Shown here one piece after another: positions 16,714-23,225 of a DNA stretch of 23,225 nt (position 1 is the first letter of the stretch; each line of letters starts with the position of its first letter). Source of the DNA: Bacteroidales bacterium UBA714 (lineage in GTDB: Bacteria > Bacteroidota > Bacteroidia > Bacteroidales > UBA932); contig DBLW01000015.1 of assembly GCA_002298075.1 (NCBI GenBank), positions 1 through 23,225 of the forward strand, written 5' to 3'. Under the pieces are notes generated by a model that was not told the DNA's origin, did not search any database, and was given only the letters and a program-made list of their open reading frames with translations. The position numbers and the translations under genes are program-made.

Positions 16714-17381
16714 TTCCTTTCTTGTATAATCTCTTGAAGCATTTCCGGAGTCATTCCGGTGAAGTCGTCTATGACCATATCACACAGAGGCTCAATAGAC
16801 TCACGCGGATTGGTGGTCGCAAGGCCTATTACAAATGCTCCGGAAGCCTTGCCTGCAGCTATGCCATGGAACGAATCTTCGAAGACTACCGTTGTCAGAG
16901 GAGTCCCGCCAAGCGCTGACATGCCTTTCAGAAAGCAGTCCGGGTCCGGTTTTGACTTTGTGAAATCCTCGCTTGTGAGCACGCGGTCCACAAGTGCATT
17001 CAGCTCCGGCCTGGCCTTGTGTACCTGCTCCATTTTTCTTGCATTCGAGCTGGTTACGATTGCCGTCGGAATCCCGGCTTCTTTAAGAGCCTTGAGGAAA
17101 GTGTCGGCCCCTTTGATATAATCATAAGTCATGCTCCGTTCCAGCTCGTCAATTTTCCTTTCAATGAGTCTCCGGTCATTTTCATCCGGAATGTATTTGT
17201 CAAAAATCTGTACGAGTGTCTGCCCTTTGATTTTTTGGCCGAAATCTTCAATTCCTGTACTGAGTTCCCCCTCACCCAGCCTGTTCCAGAATGCGCTGTA
17301 CTGGCTCTCAGTGTCTGATATCACTCCGTCAAAATCAAAGAGCGCAACAGTCTTTTTCACCTCTTTTGGAGTCATTTCCAT
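16710..17381 (-). CDS. HAD-superfamily phosphatase, beta-phosphoglucomutase-like
   Basis: A 223-residue cytoplasmic HAD hydrolase. All four motifs are present: motif I DFDGVISDTE (nucleophile Asp17, acid/base Asp19), motif II IVTSSN, motif III Lys in SKPDPDCF, and motif IV VVFEDS. A helical cap lies between motifs I and II, which fits the beta-phosphoglucomutase/phosphatase subfamily. The substrate is likely a small sugar phosphate or similar metabolite but is not fixed by the sequence. It begins 14 nt after the S41 protease gene and overlaps the HD gene by 4 bp. Met3 (17375) is an alternative start. Confidence 0.88.
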   Translation of the reverse strand: MEMTPKEVKKTVALFDFDGVISDTESQYSAFWNRLGEGELSTGIEDFGQKIKGQTLVQIFDKYIPDENDRRLIERKIDELERSMTYDYIKGADTFLKALKEAGIPTAIVTSSNARKMEQVHKARPELNALVDRVLTSEDFTKSKPDPDCFLKGMSALGGTPLTTVVFEDSFHGIAAGKASGAFVIGLATTNPRESIEPLCDMVIDDFTGMTPEMLQEIIQERK

Positions 17382-17395
17382 AATGTTTGTGCATT

Positions 17396-19024
17396 TTATA
17401 TGGCTATCATAGGCTCCTCCAGTGCTTTACGCAGCTGCCTGTCATACCTGAGGCGGATTTTGACTCCAGCCTCCTGGAACCAGTATCTTGTTGCAATCTC
17501 CTCTTCAATGAAAGGTATGATTTCGTTCTTTTTAAGCCTTATGAACTTTTCCTTGTCCATTTCCAGTGCTTTTCCCATAGCTTCCAGCTCTTCTGACATT
17601 GCCTCTGCAAGACCGTCCTTCTCGAGTTCTTTCTTCATCTGGTCGTAGAGGGTCTTTGCACTGCTCCTGTAATCGAACTCCTGTGTCTTTGCAAACCTTA
17701 TGAAGTCTTCGAAGTCCTCATCGCTGAAATGGAATTCATCTGCCGGAGCGATGCTTTCATGGCGGCGCGCGAAGTCAATTACATACTGGTCGAGCACTCC
17801 GCCCAGAACAAGGGCATAGACCAGCCTGCTGTATGACGGCGAAGCAATTGCTACGTCAGGTGTGATTCCGCCTCCGTCACGCACTATTCTTCCTGAAGCG
17901 GTTCGGAACTCACGGGTCAGGGAGTCCGGTATATGGCCTACGCTTCCGTCATCGTTGCGGTGCGCATAATCTATCGCCTGTACGCATCGTCCGCTCGGAG
18001 TGTAGTATTTTGCGGTGGTAACTTTCATCTGTCCGTTGTATGCGAGCGGCCTTATGGACTGCACAAGCCCCTTGCCGTAGCTCCTGACTCCCATTATGGT
18101 CGCCCTGTCCATGTCCTGAAGAGCTCCTGCCACGATTTCGGATGAGGAAGCGGATGCCGAGTCGATGAGCACGATTATCGGAATCTCCGTGTCGATAGGC
18201 TCCTGTGTAGTGCGGTATTCCATTTTCGAATCTTCCGTGTTGCCTTTGGAGGAAACGACAAGCGAACCTTTGGGAACAAAAAGTGAGACAATATTGATGG
18301 CCTCGCTCATAAGTCCTCCTCCGTTGCCCCTCAGGTCAAGCACAAGGCGCTTCATGCCCTGCTTCTTGAGGTCGAGGAATTTCTGCCTGAGCTCTGAAGA
18401 GACGTTTTCCGTGAAACCGCTCTGGAGAATATAACCGGTGCTGTCATCGAGCATTCCTGAGTATTCGATGTCAGGGAAATGTATGCGCTCCCTCACGACT
18501 GGAATGTCCAATGTGTCACCGCTGCGGACTTTCCTGACCTTGAAAACGACAGTCGTTCCCGGCTTGCCTTTCATCTTGTCGCTGCTTTCCTTGGTCTCGA
18601 GACCTTTTGTCGGGAGGGAGTCTATTTCGAGGATTTCGTCACCGCAGCTCAGGCCGTTCTTCTGTGCCGGAGAACCATAATAAGGTTCGTTGATTATTAC
18701 GTTCCCGTCCTTTTTCTTGTATATGATTGCACCGATGCCGCCGTATGTGTTGGATAGCATCATCTGCAGGTTCTCGTTTTCCTCTTCCGGAATATATACG
18801 GTATATGGGTCAAGCTCGTCGAGCATTGCGTCTATTCCCGCCCTCATTATCCTGTCAAGGGGAAGCGAGTCTACATATGAGCGGTTGAGCTCTTTGATTA
18901 CGGAGTTGTGGATTTCTGTCCATTGGCCGAGCTTGAAGTTCTTGGACTGTGCGGATGCCTGCTCTGCTGCAATGGTCGCTGTGACGGCAAATGCCGCGAA
19001 GATTATCAATGTTTCTTTTTTCAT
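17396..19024 (-). CDS. S41-family C-terminal processing peptidase (CtpA-like)
   Basis: A 542-residue periplasmic serine protease with an N-terminal signal peptide (cleavage near SAQA/ASAQ, residues 23-26). Residues ~85-170 are a PDZ domain (GGIGAIIYKKKDGNVIINEP; GDEILEID). The S41 catalytic core follows: LVLDLRGNGGGLMSEAI, then DSASASSSEIVAGALQD with the expected nucleophile Ser293, and SYGKGLVQ with Lys318 and Gln322; the Ser-to-Lys spacing of 25 matches CtpB-type enzymes. The helical C-terminal extension (~410-542) is usual for Bacteroidetes members. It degrades or trims envelope proteins from their C-termini. It is the first gene of a minus-strand operon with a leader of roughly 140 nt. 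Confidence 0.92.
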   Translation of the reverse strand: MKKETLIIFAAFAVTATIAAEQASAQSKNFKLGQWTEIHNSVIKELNRSYVDSLPLDRIMRAGIDAMLDELDPYTVYIPEEENENLQMMLSNTYGGIGAIIYKKKDGNVIINEPYYGSPAQKNGLSCGDEILEIDSLPTKGLETKESSDKMKGKPGTTVVFKVRKVRSGDTLDIPVVRERIHFPDIEYSGMLDDSTGYILQSGFTENVSSELRQKFLDLKKQGMKRLVLDLRGNGGGLMSEAINIVSLFVPKGSLVVSSKGNTEDSKMEYRTTQEPIDTEIPIIVLIDSASASSSEIVAGALQDMDRATIMGVRSYGKGLVQSIRPLAYNGQMKVTTAKYYTPSGRCVQAIDYAHRNDDGSVGHIPDSLTREFRTASGRIVRDGGGITPDVAIASPSYSRLVYALVLGGVLDQYVIDFARRHESIAPADEFHFSDEDFEDFIRFAKTQEFDYRSSAKTLYDQMKKELEKDGLAEAMSEELEAMGKALEMDKEKFIRLKKNEIIPFIEEEIATRYWFQEAGVKIRLRYDRQLRKALEEPMIAI

Positions 19025-19173
19025 CCTGTCGGAAATTTTTCTGTTTCTGGACGTTGTGTTCAGTGTCGTGCGGAAATACGGGTGCTCTCCTGCTTAGGGC
19101 CGCTGTGCACAATGGTATGCAGTTTGTTAATGTCCTGCCCGCCGGGGCATGTGCCCCTGCATATAACATGCCG

Positions 19174-19181
19174 CAAAAGTA
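19174..19181 (-). promoter_or_regulatory. Candidate -7 box for the S41 protease operon
   Basis: The minus strand reads TACTTTTG, an exact TANNTTTG match. It implies a leader of about 140 nt, which contains a small GC hairpin, GGGGC-ATGT-GCCCC (19144-19157 including flanks). A properly spaced TTTG -33 element is not clear. Confidence 0.4.
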
Positions 19182-19209
19182 CGAAATATTTTTGCAATCC
19201 GGTCCAAGT

Positions 19210-19240
19210 TTTGGCGGTTGCGTTTTATTATATACCTTTG
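19210..19240 (+). promoter_or_regulatory. rdgB promoter (Bacteroidetes -33/-7 type)
   Basis: TTTG at 19210-19213 and TACCTTTG at 19233-19240 are 19 nt apart, the same spacing seen at the susC promoter. The start would be near 19246, about 30 nt before the rdgB ATG. Confidence 0.65.
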
Positions 19241-19276
19241 CGGCGGAATTAACGGTAATATTTAATAAGCAGTTTT

Positions 19277-19927
19277 ATGAAATTGGTTTTTGCAACGGGC
19301 AACAGCGGCAAACTGCGTGAGGCTTCAGAAATTTTAGGCGAGGGCTTTGAGCTCGTTACCCCCGCGCAGGTAGGGATATCGGAGGATATTCCTGAAACAG
19401 GAAAGACATTGAGGGCCAACTCATTGCAGAAAGCCCAGTATCTGTACGACAAAAGCGGAAGCAATTGTTTCGCTGACGATACCGGACTGGAAGTGGATGC
19501 CCTCAGAGGTGCACCGGGAGTCTATACGGCAAGATATGCTGGAGATGACAAGGATTTCAATAAGAATATGGACAAAGTACTCCGAGAGCTTGAAGTGGTA
19601 AGCGGCGAGGCGAGCATGGCATCTTCGCTTGGGCTTAAAGTCAAGCCGGTGTCACGCAGGGCGCGCTTCAAGAGCGTCATCACTTTGATAATGAACGGAG
19701 AGAAACATATTTTCGAAGGTTCTCTCGAAGGAGTCATTGCCAATGGCAAGTCCGGAAACGGCGGCTTCGGCTACGACCCCATCTTCATTCCGGATGAGTA
19801 TCCGGGCAAGACCTTGGCTGACATTACGGAAGAGCAGAAGAATATGATTTCACATCGCGGAAAAGCCCTGAGGGCCATGGCAGAGTGGCTTGCCGCAAAT
19901 GCCGGCCGGACTGCCGCGTCAAAGTAG
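19277..19927 (+). CDS. rdgB: XTP/dITP pyrophosphatase (RdgB/HAM1)
   Basis: A 216-residue cytoplasmic enzyme that hydrolyses dITP and XTP so that deaminated purines do not enter DNA or RNA. Family motifs are clear: the N-terminal MKLVFATGNSGKLREASEIL, FADDTGLEVDALRGAPGVYT with the metal- and substrate-binding acidic residues, GNGGFGYDPIFIPDEY, and SHRGKALRAM at the C-terminus. Between the motif around residue 95 (NKNMDKVLREL) and ARFK there are about 26 residues where the E. coli protein has about 12, so an insertion of roughly 14 residues is present. recO follows after 22 nt, on the same strand and probably in the same transcript. Confidence 0.94.
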   Translation: MKLVFATGNSGKLREASEILGEGFELVTPAQVGISEDIPETGKTLRANSLQKAQYLYDKSGSNCFADDTGLEVDALRGAPGVYTARYAGDDKDFNKNMDKVLRELEVVSGEASMASSLGLKVKPVSRRARFKSVITLIMNGEKHIFEGSLEGVIANGKSGNGGFGYDPIFIPDEYPGKTLADITEEQKNMISHRGKALRAMAEWLAANAGRTAASK

Positions 19928-19949
19928 GGGAGTCATCACCCTGTATCAG

Positions 19950-20603
19950 ATGCATTCGAATACGGATATAATAGTGCTGCATGTGACCAAATGCGGGGAG
20001 AGTTCCGCCGTGATACATACCCTGAGCCGGGAGTACGGACGGCGGGGACTTCTTGTACGCGGTCTGGGGAAAAAGGCCTCAATGGGCCGGTTCCTTCCGC
20101 TGAACATTCTTGAGGCGGACATTCAGCCTCCGAAGTATTCAAAGATGTACACGGTAAAGAACATCGTTCCGAAATACCCTCTGAACGGCATCAGGAACAA
20201 TCTTTTCAAAAATTCCATGACAATGTTCATGAGCGAAGTCCTGTTCCGTGTAATAAAGGAGGGGGCCGTAGAAGACGGCCTGTATGAGTGGTGCGAAAAG
20301 AACATAATGCTTCTGGACGCCATAGACTCGGATTTCAGCAATTTCCACATAAGGTTTCTGCTCGAATTTGCGGTGACTCTCGGTTTCAGCCCCGAGACGG
20401 AAGACCTGATGCCCTTCGTCTCAGACCACTGTCCGACAGTGAGCCGCTTCATGAAAGAGTCTTTCGCAGAGTCAATGCTGATTCCCCTTTCCGGCCCCGT
20501 CCGCAACGAAATAGCCGAAGGAATCCTCCGCTACATAGAGTACCACACCGACTCCGCCCTGAACATAAACTCCCTCAAGGTTCTCCGGGAGTTGTTTGCG
20601 TGA
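19950..20603 (+). CDS. recO: DNA repair protein RecO
   Basis: A 217-residue RecO, which helps RecR load RecA onto SSB-coated single-stranded DNA. The N-terminal OB-fold is recognisable (MHSNTDIIVLHVTKCGESSA, then SREYGRRGLLVRGLG), followed by the helical C-terminal domain (FHIRFLLEFAVTLGFSPETE). I chose the ATG at 19950 because it lines up with the usual RecO start (ten residues from Met to the conserved IVL); the frame is open back to 19890 but those codons overlap rdgB and do not look like RecO. The C-terminal domain lacks the CxxC zinc motif of some RecO proteins. It marks the right edge of the ordinary chromosomal sequence. Confidence 0.85.
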   Translation: MHSNTDIIVLHVTKCGESSAVIHTLSREYGRRGLLVRGLGKKASMGRFLPLNILEADIQPPKYSKMYTVKNIVPKYPLNGIRNNLFKNSMTMFMSEVLFRVIKEGAVEDGLYEWCEKNIMLLDAIDSDFSNFHIRFLLEFAVTLGFSPETEDLMPFVSDHCPTVSRFMKESFAESMLIPLSGPVRNEIAEGILRYIEYHTDSALNINSLKVLRELFA

Positions 20604-20622
20604 TTAAGGGAGGGGCTTATTC

Positions 20623-20724
20623 CTACTCAAAATCGAAGTACTTGATGTCCTTTTCGTCCAGATTGCGTCCGAACTGGACTTCAATCAGCCGTGGCTTGAC
20701 GTTGATTCGGGTATTATTGGCTGT
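20623..20724 (-). pseudogene. C-terminal remnant of an unidentified protein
   Basis: On the minus strand the frame ending at a TAG (20623-20625) stays open for 33 codons up to 20724, then meets a TAG. It encodes VKPRLIEVQFGRNLDE followed by KDIKYFDFE and the stop. The residues look like real protein and the base use resembles the GC-richer side of the junction, but there is no start codon and the rest of the gene is missing. I do not recognise the family. The open frame ends almost exactly where composition shifts to AT-rich, which suggests the gene was cut by insertion of the right-hand segment or by a deletion. Confidence 0.4.
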
Positions 20725-20795
20725 CTATATTAATATCTGCATGAGCTTTGTAATTTTCCGAATGTTCATCGTAAGATGCACATGGTGTATCCTAA
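20725..20795. other. AT-rich junction segment with no recognisable gene
   Basis: About 70 bases between the truncated remnant and the stop codon of the NTPase gene. I see no terminator hairpin, tRNA end or obvious attachment-site repeat here. A frame from 20288 runs through this area in the wrong phase for RecO and is not credible. Confidence 0.4.
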
Positions 20796-22928
20796 TTATT
20801 TGATATTACGCAGGAAAGTCACTACTTGTTCACTCTTTTCATAGTTTCTAATATCATCATATGACAAGCCTAACTTAGCCGCCATCACATCGCTATCCAA
20901 TTTATAAAGATGGTTAGATGCGTACATGATTTTAGTCTCAATTAAAGCATTAATTACTTTCTTGCCTGTCGTATTATTACCAAAGACGAAGTCTATCTTC
21001 TCACGAAGTTTTGCTAACTCATGTTTACTGTGGGAGCGGAAGTCCAGAATGATAGACCTAAGTTTTTTATATAAGGCAGTTTCTTCTGATGTAAGTTCTT
21101 TGAGTTTTATTTCTACAGATGTCCAATAGTCACATAGAGGGTACTGTGGCTGTTGTGGACAGACTATACAAATAGACTTATTGGCCTTGCCTGGTCCTGA
21201 TAATTGTAGGTATTGTTCATACCTCTGATTAACAACAATATCTTCGCATTCAAACATGAAGTCTTCCTCATCCGTCTGCCCGAAAAGTGTCATTTCGCAA
21301 GATTCTATAAAAAGTGTCTTACATTTTATATATGAAGGTGCTACTGTCTCTATATTTCTATGTGTAAGAGTAAAATCCAAAGGAACATTAACGTTTATGT
21401 ACTCCAAACGTTTTCCAAAGTTAAGTATAGAATTAGAAGGGTACTCAACGGAACCTTTGTAAATCACCAATGCATCATTGCTGCCTTCGAACTCAAACTC
21501 GCATTTTACGAAATTATCGCCCTCTTTATATGTTGGGCTTTCCATAGTGAAGCTATAGTGTGCCGATTTATTGTTCAGTTCAAGAAATGACTCATATATG
21601 AATGGCAGAATCTTTGGGTCAATTTCTTCAAAGCCATACAATGCAGAATATATGAGGGAAAACATATAAGAAATACCATACTTATTGATATACTTATATG
21701 CCGCTTCGCTATATTTCTCTATATGTGTGAGCCTTGCAAGTATATAGCTCTCGAATACAATGTTCGCTATCCGTTTTTTACCAAGTAATGGATGTTCGTT
21801 TACCCATTCTTCCATGTGCTTATTATATTCTGCAAGGAAAGAGACATCGGTTATATCTATTCCCGGGAATGGAATATCCATAGTCTTATAGAGTACACGT
21901 GCACATTGTTCATCGTTGTCATAAGCTTTAGCTAACACAGAATCTTTAAACTCTTGGCTACGGTCCACCAACAAGTTTGATAGCAATATAGGCTGGACTT
22001 TCTCCTCTTTGTCTCGTTTTAGGATGCGTTCTATGATATCTACTATCAACTTCACACTTTTCACATTCTTCTCTTTCATTTCATTGAGCACCAAGCGATA
22101 GTTGGTATGCTCATCGAAGAATGCTGCTATTGACTGTAATACGGGAGCATAGCCGATGAAGCGCTCTGAAGCATGATTCTTGATTGAAGCCTGATCCTTA
22201 AAGAAGCCATTGATTGTATCAAGTATGTAGTCTCGAGTCTCCTTGTAGATAGCTTCATATCGAAGATAAGCAACAGACTCCACTGCCTTGTCAATAAAAT
22301 CCTTTGCTTGACTCAATGTAAATGGTTCTATCTGTAGTGTAACAAATCTAAGTTCATTTTCAAAGAAGAAATTGGCAGCTAACTCTACAGCATTATATCT
22401 TCCCAACATGATTATCGGACACTCCTTCTTAGGCTTTAGAGACATCACGTCGTCCAAAAAATCAAGGTATCCCTGGTTATTAGTTTTCATATAACCTTCA
22501 TCTAAGGCATCGATAATCAATGTGCTCTTGCCTTCAGCAATATTATCCATAAAAGCAAAGCAATCTTTCCGGTCCATGCGCTTTGTCAACAAACCAGCCA
22601 ATGAGTTTCCTGCCACGACTTTAGTCTGTCCCAAATCGAATATAGGGCACTTCAACCAATTTGACATTTTTTTTGTTAGTTCAGACTTTCCAGAAGCGCC
22701 AACAGCCTCAATTAAAATGATGGTAGCCTCTTTCATGTCATTCGGTGAATAGTCGCTCACAACGGAAAGTACAGGAGCAATAAATTTCGGATTTATCGTT
22801 TGCTCCACCCTGAAATCGGGCTGAATATCATTCATCTTATACTCGAATGGCACATAATCCTTTGATTTTATGCGCATCAGTATAGTCTCTAGGCCGTAGT
22901 TCTTGCTTGCTTTAGCTTGTTCTTCCAT
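20796..22928 (-). CDS. NACHT/STAND-like NTPase of unknown function, candidate defence protein
   Basis: A 710-residue predicted cytoplasmic NTPase. Residues ~66-270 form the P-loop core: Walker A AVGASGKS (75-82), Walker B TLIIDALDEG with Asp140, Asp143 and Glu144, a sensor-like Arg177 in PIIMLGRYN, EPFTLSQAKDFI (201-212), and GYAPVLQSI with the Pro typical of STAND proteins. The acidic DALDE form resembles NACHT NTPases. Residues ~280-450 are helical. Residues ~455-610 are rich in short beta strands with many Cys (FIESCEMTLFG, CIVCPQQPQYPLC). Residues ~612-700 are helical and may form a winged helix. No nuclease, TIR, protease or membrane effector motif is seen in the ~65-residue N-terminus. 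It stands alone in AT-rich DNA beside a transposase; a defence role is inference. Confidence 0.65.
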   Translation of the reverse strand: MEEQAKASKNYGLETILMRIKSKDYVPFEYKMNDIQPDFRVEQTINPKFIAPVLSVVSDYSPNDMKEATIILIEAVGASGKSELTKKMSNWLKCPIFDLGQTKVVAGNSLAGLLTKRMDRKDCFAFMDNIAEGKSTLIIDALDEGYMKTNNQGYLDFLDDVMSLKPKKECPIIMLGRYNAVELAANFFFENELRFVTLQIEPFTLSQAKDFIDKAVESVAYLRYEAIYKETRDYILDTINGFFKDQASIKNHASERFIGYAPVLQSIAAFFDEHTNYRLVLNEMKEKNVKSVKLIVDIIERILKRDKEEKVQPILLSNLLVDRSQEFKDSVLAKAYDNDEQCARVLYKTMDIPFPGIDITDVSFLAEYNKHMEEWVNEHPLLGKKRIANIVFESYILARLTHIEKYSEAAYKYINKYGISYMFSLIYSALYGFEEIDPKILPFIYESFLELNNKSAHYSFTMESPTYKEGDNFVKCEFEFEGSNDALVIYKGSVEYPSNSILNFGKRLEYINVNVPLDFTLTHRNIETVAPSYIKCKTLFIESCEMTLFGQTDEEDFMFECEDIVVNQRYEQYLQLSGPGKANKSICIVCPQQPQYPLCDYWTSVEIKLKELTSEETALYKKLRSIILDFRSHSKHELAKLREKIDFVFGNNTTGKKVINALIETKIMYASNHLYKLDSDVMAAKLGLSYDDIRNYEKSEQVVTFLRNIK

Positions 22929-23070
22929 TATGTTTATTTTAATACATTCTTAGTTAATTTAAGTTTCGCAAGTGCTAAAATAGCATAATAAAAAAGGCTA
23001 AAGGTTTCGATAATCCAGTGATTATCACTATATTAATGTCATCAAACAAACAATATAGAACACTTTAGCC
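22929..23070. other. AT-rich spacer between divergent NTPase and transposase genes
   Basis: About 140 bases holding the leader regions of both genes. It contains the hairpin and the 8-bp inverted repeat listed separately. I find no exact TANNTTTG element for the NTPase on the minus strand; TAAGTTTC at 22960-22967 is a near match on the plus strand. The outer end of the insertion sequence should lie here but cannot be set without the other end. Confidence 0.5.
22996..23070 (+). repeat. Nested inverted repeats in the probable IS leader
   Basis: GGCTAAAG (22996-23003) is the reverse complement of CTTTAGCC (23063-23070), which abuts the transposase ATG. Inside lies GATAATC (23009-23015), CAGT, GATTATC (23020-23026), a perfect 7-bp hairpin. 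As RNA these could fold so that the region just before the start codon is paired when transcription enters from outside the element. Confidence 0.5.
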
Positions 23071-23225
23071 ATGAACAAAAATAGACATATTATCGGCGAA
23101 CTCCAAGAATTTTTTGCAAACAATGATGCCAGCAAGGCAATAAACAGCATATCAACCATTATGAACAGCATAAGGATACAGAGCAAAGTCATCGGATCAG
23201 TCAAGAATCCGAACTGCAAGTTCAC
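23071..23225 (+). CDS. Probable insertion-sequence transposase, N-terminal 51 residues (runs off window)
   Basis: An ATG at 23071 opens a frame that is still open at the window edge. It encodes MNKNRHIIGELQEFFANNDA and continues through INSISTIMNSIRIQSKVIGS to NPNCKF. The style (short helical N-terminus, then a basic segment) recalls N-termini of DDE transposases found in Bacteroides insertion sequences, and the leader has inverted repeats as expected for an IS end, but no catalytic DDE residues are inside the window. The opposite-strand frame across 23028-23225 is hydrophobic but is read as a shadow. Calling it a transposase is a moderate-confidence judgement from recall and context. Confidence 0.5.
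   Translation, partial: MNKNRHIIGELQEFFANNDASKAINSISTIMNSIRIQSKVIGSVKNPNCKF

Noticed and set aside
19134..19157. Seven-codon upstream reading frame in the S41 protease leader (minus strand, MPRRAGH then TAA)
   Set aside because: Too short and not evidently linked to a regulatory hairpin pair; likely chance in a 140-nt leader.
19890..19949. Upstream extension of the RecO frame
   Set aside because: The extra 20 codons overlap the rdgB end and do not match RecO N-termini, whereas the ATG at 19950 aligns with the family start.
20288..20803. Plus-strand frame of 171 codons spanning the end of recO and the junction
   Set aside because: It overlaps recO in another phase, is rich in Arg and Pro as out-of-frame GC-rich codons tend to be, and crosses the composition boundary.
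23028..23225. Hydrophobic minus-strand frame at the right edge
   Set aside because: It opposes the frame starting at 23071, which has a more natural composition and IS-like leader; the hydrophobicity follows from reading A-rich codons on the other strand. It cannot be excluded fully because both run to the window edge.
1..23225. tRNA, rRNA, CRISPR arrays, riboswitches
   Set aside because: I looked in the intergenic gaps and saw no cloverleaf-like segments, regularly spaced repeats or recognised riboswitch cores; gaps are mostly short.

Overview
The window looks like a chromosomal segment of a Bacteroidota bacterium, most likely order Bacteroidales. The evidence is a SusC/SusD pair with a surface glycan-binding lipoprotein, a DUF6377-type membrane regulator, and several promoters of the Bacteroidetes type (TANNTTTG at -7, TTTG about 19 nt upstream). 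I cannot assign a genus from sequence alone.

Layout. (1) 1-1840, plus strand: the 3' end of feoB (ferrous iron transporter), a hemerythrin-like di-iron protein, and a LuxR-type regulator overlapping it by an ATGA. (2) 1835-3223, minus: an NhaC-family antiporter whose stop codon overlaps the luxR stop. (3) 3335-5685, plus: queH (queuosine synthesis) and, 11 nt later, a DUF6377 regulator. (4) 5847-16008, plus: a five-gene polysaccharide utilization locus (PUL) made of susC, susD, a glycan-binding lipoprotein with duplicated C-terminal modules, a GH16 lipoprotein and a GH3 beta-glucosidase. This set predicts use of a beta-1,3-glucan such as laminarin, or a mixed-linkage glucan. The GH16 would cut at the cell surface, SusCD would import oligosaccharides and the GH3 would finish to glucose. 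The DUF6377 protein directly upstream is the obvious candidate regulator. (5) 16090-19024, minus: an operon of S41 processing protease, HAD phosphatase and HD hydrolase, separated from the PUL by a perfect 16-bp hairpin. (6) 19277-20603, plus: rdgB and recO. (7) From about 20725 the sequence turns AT-rich. A short truncated coding remnant sits at the junction. Beyond it lie a lone 710-residue NACHT/STAND-like NTPase (minus strand) and the start of a probable insertion-sequence transposase running off the right edge. This part looks horizontally acquired, and the NTPase is the best candidate for something undescribed, possibly an anti-phage gene.

Regulatory structure is visible at several scales: well-spaced promoters for susC and rdgB, GC-rich hairpins between the PUL genes after susD and after the binding protein, dyads upstream of susC, a 9-bp inverted repeat between the divergent nhaC and queH genes, and a hairpin-plus-T-tract that could end antisense transcription across nhaC. 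I found no tRNA, rRNA or CRISPR array.
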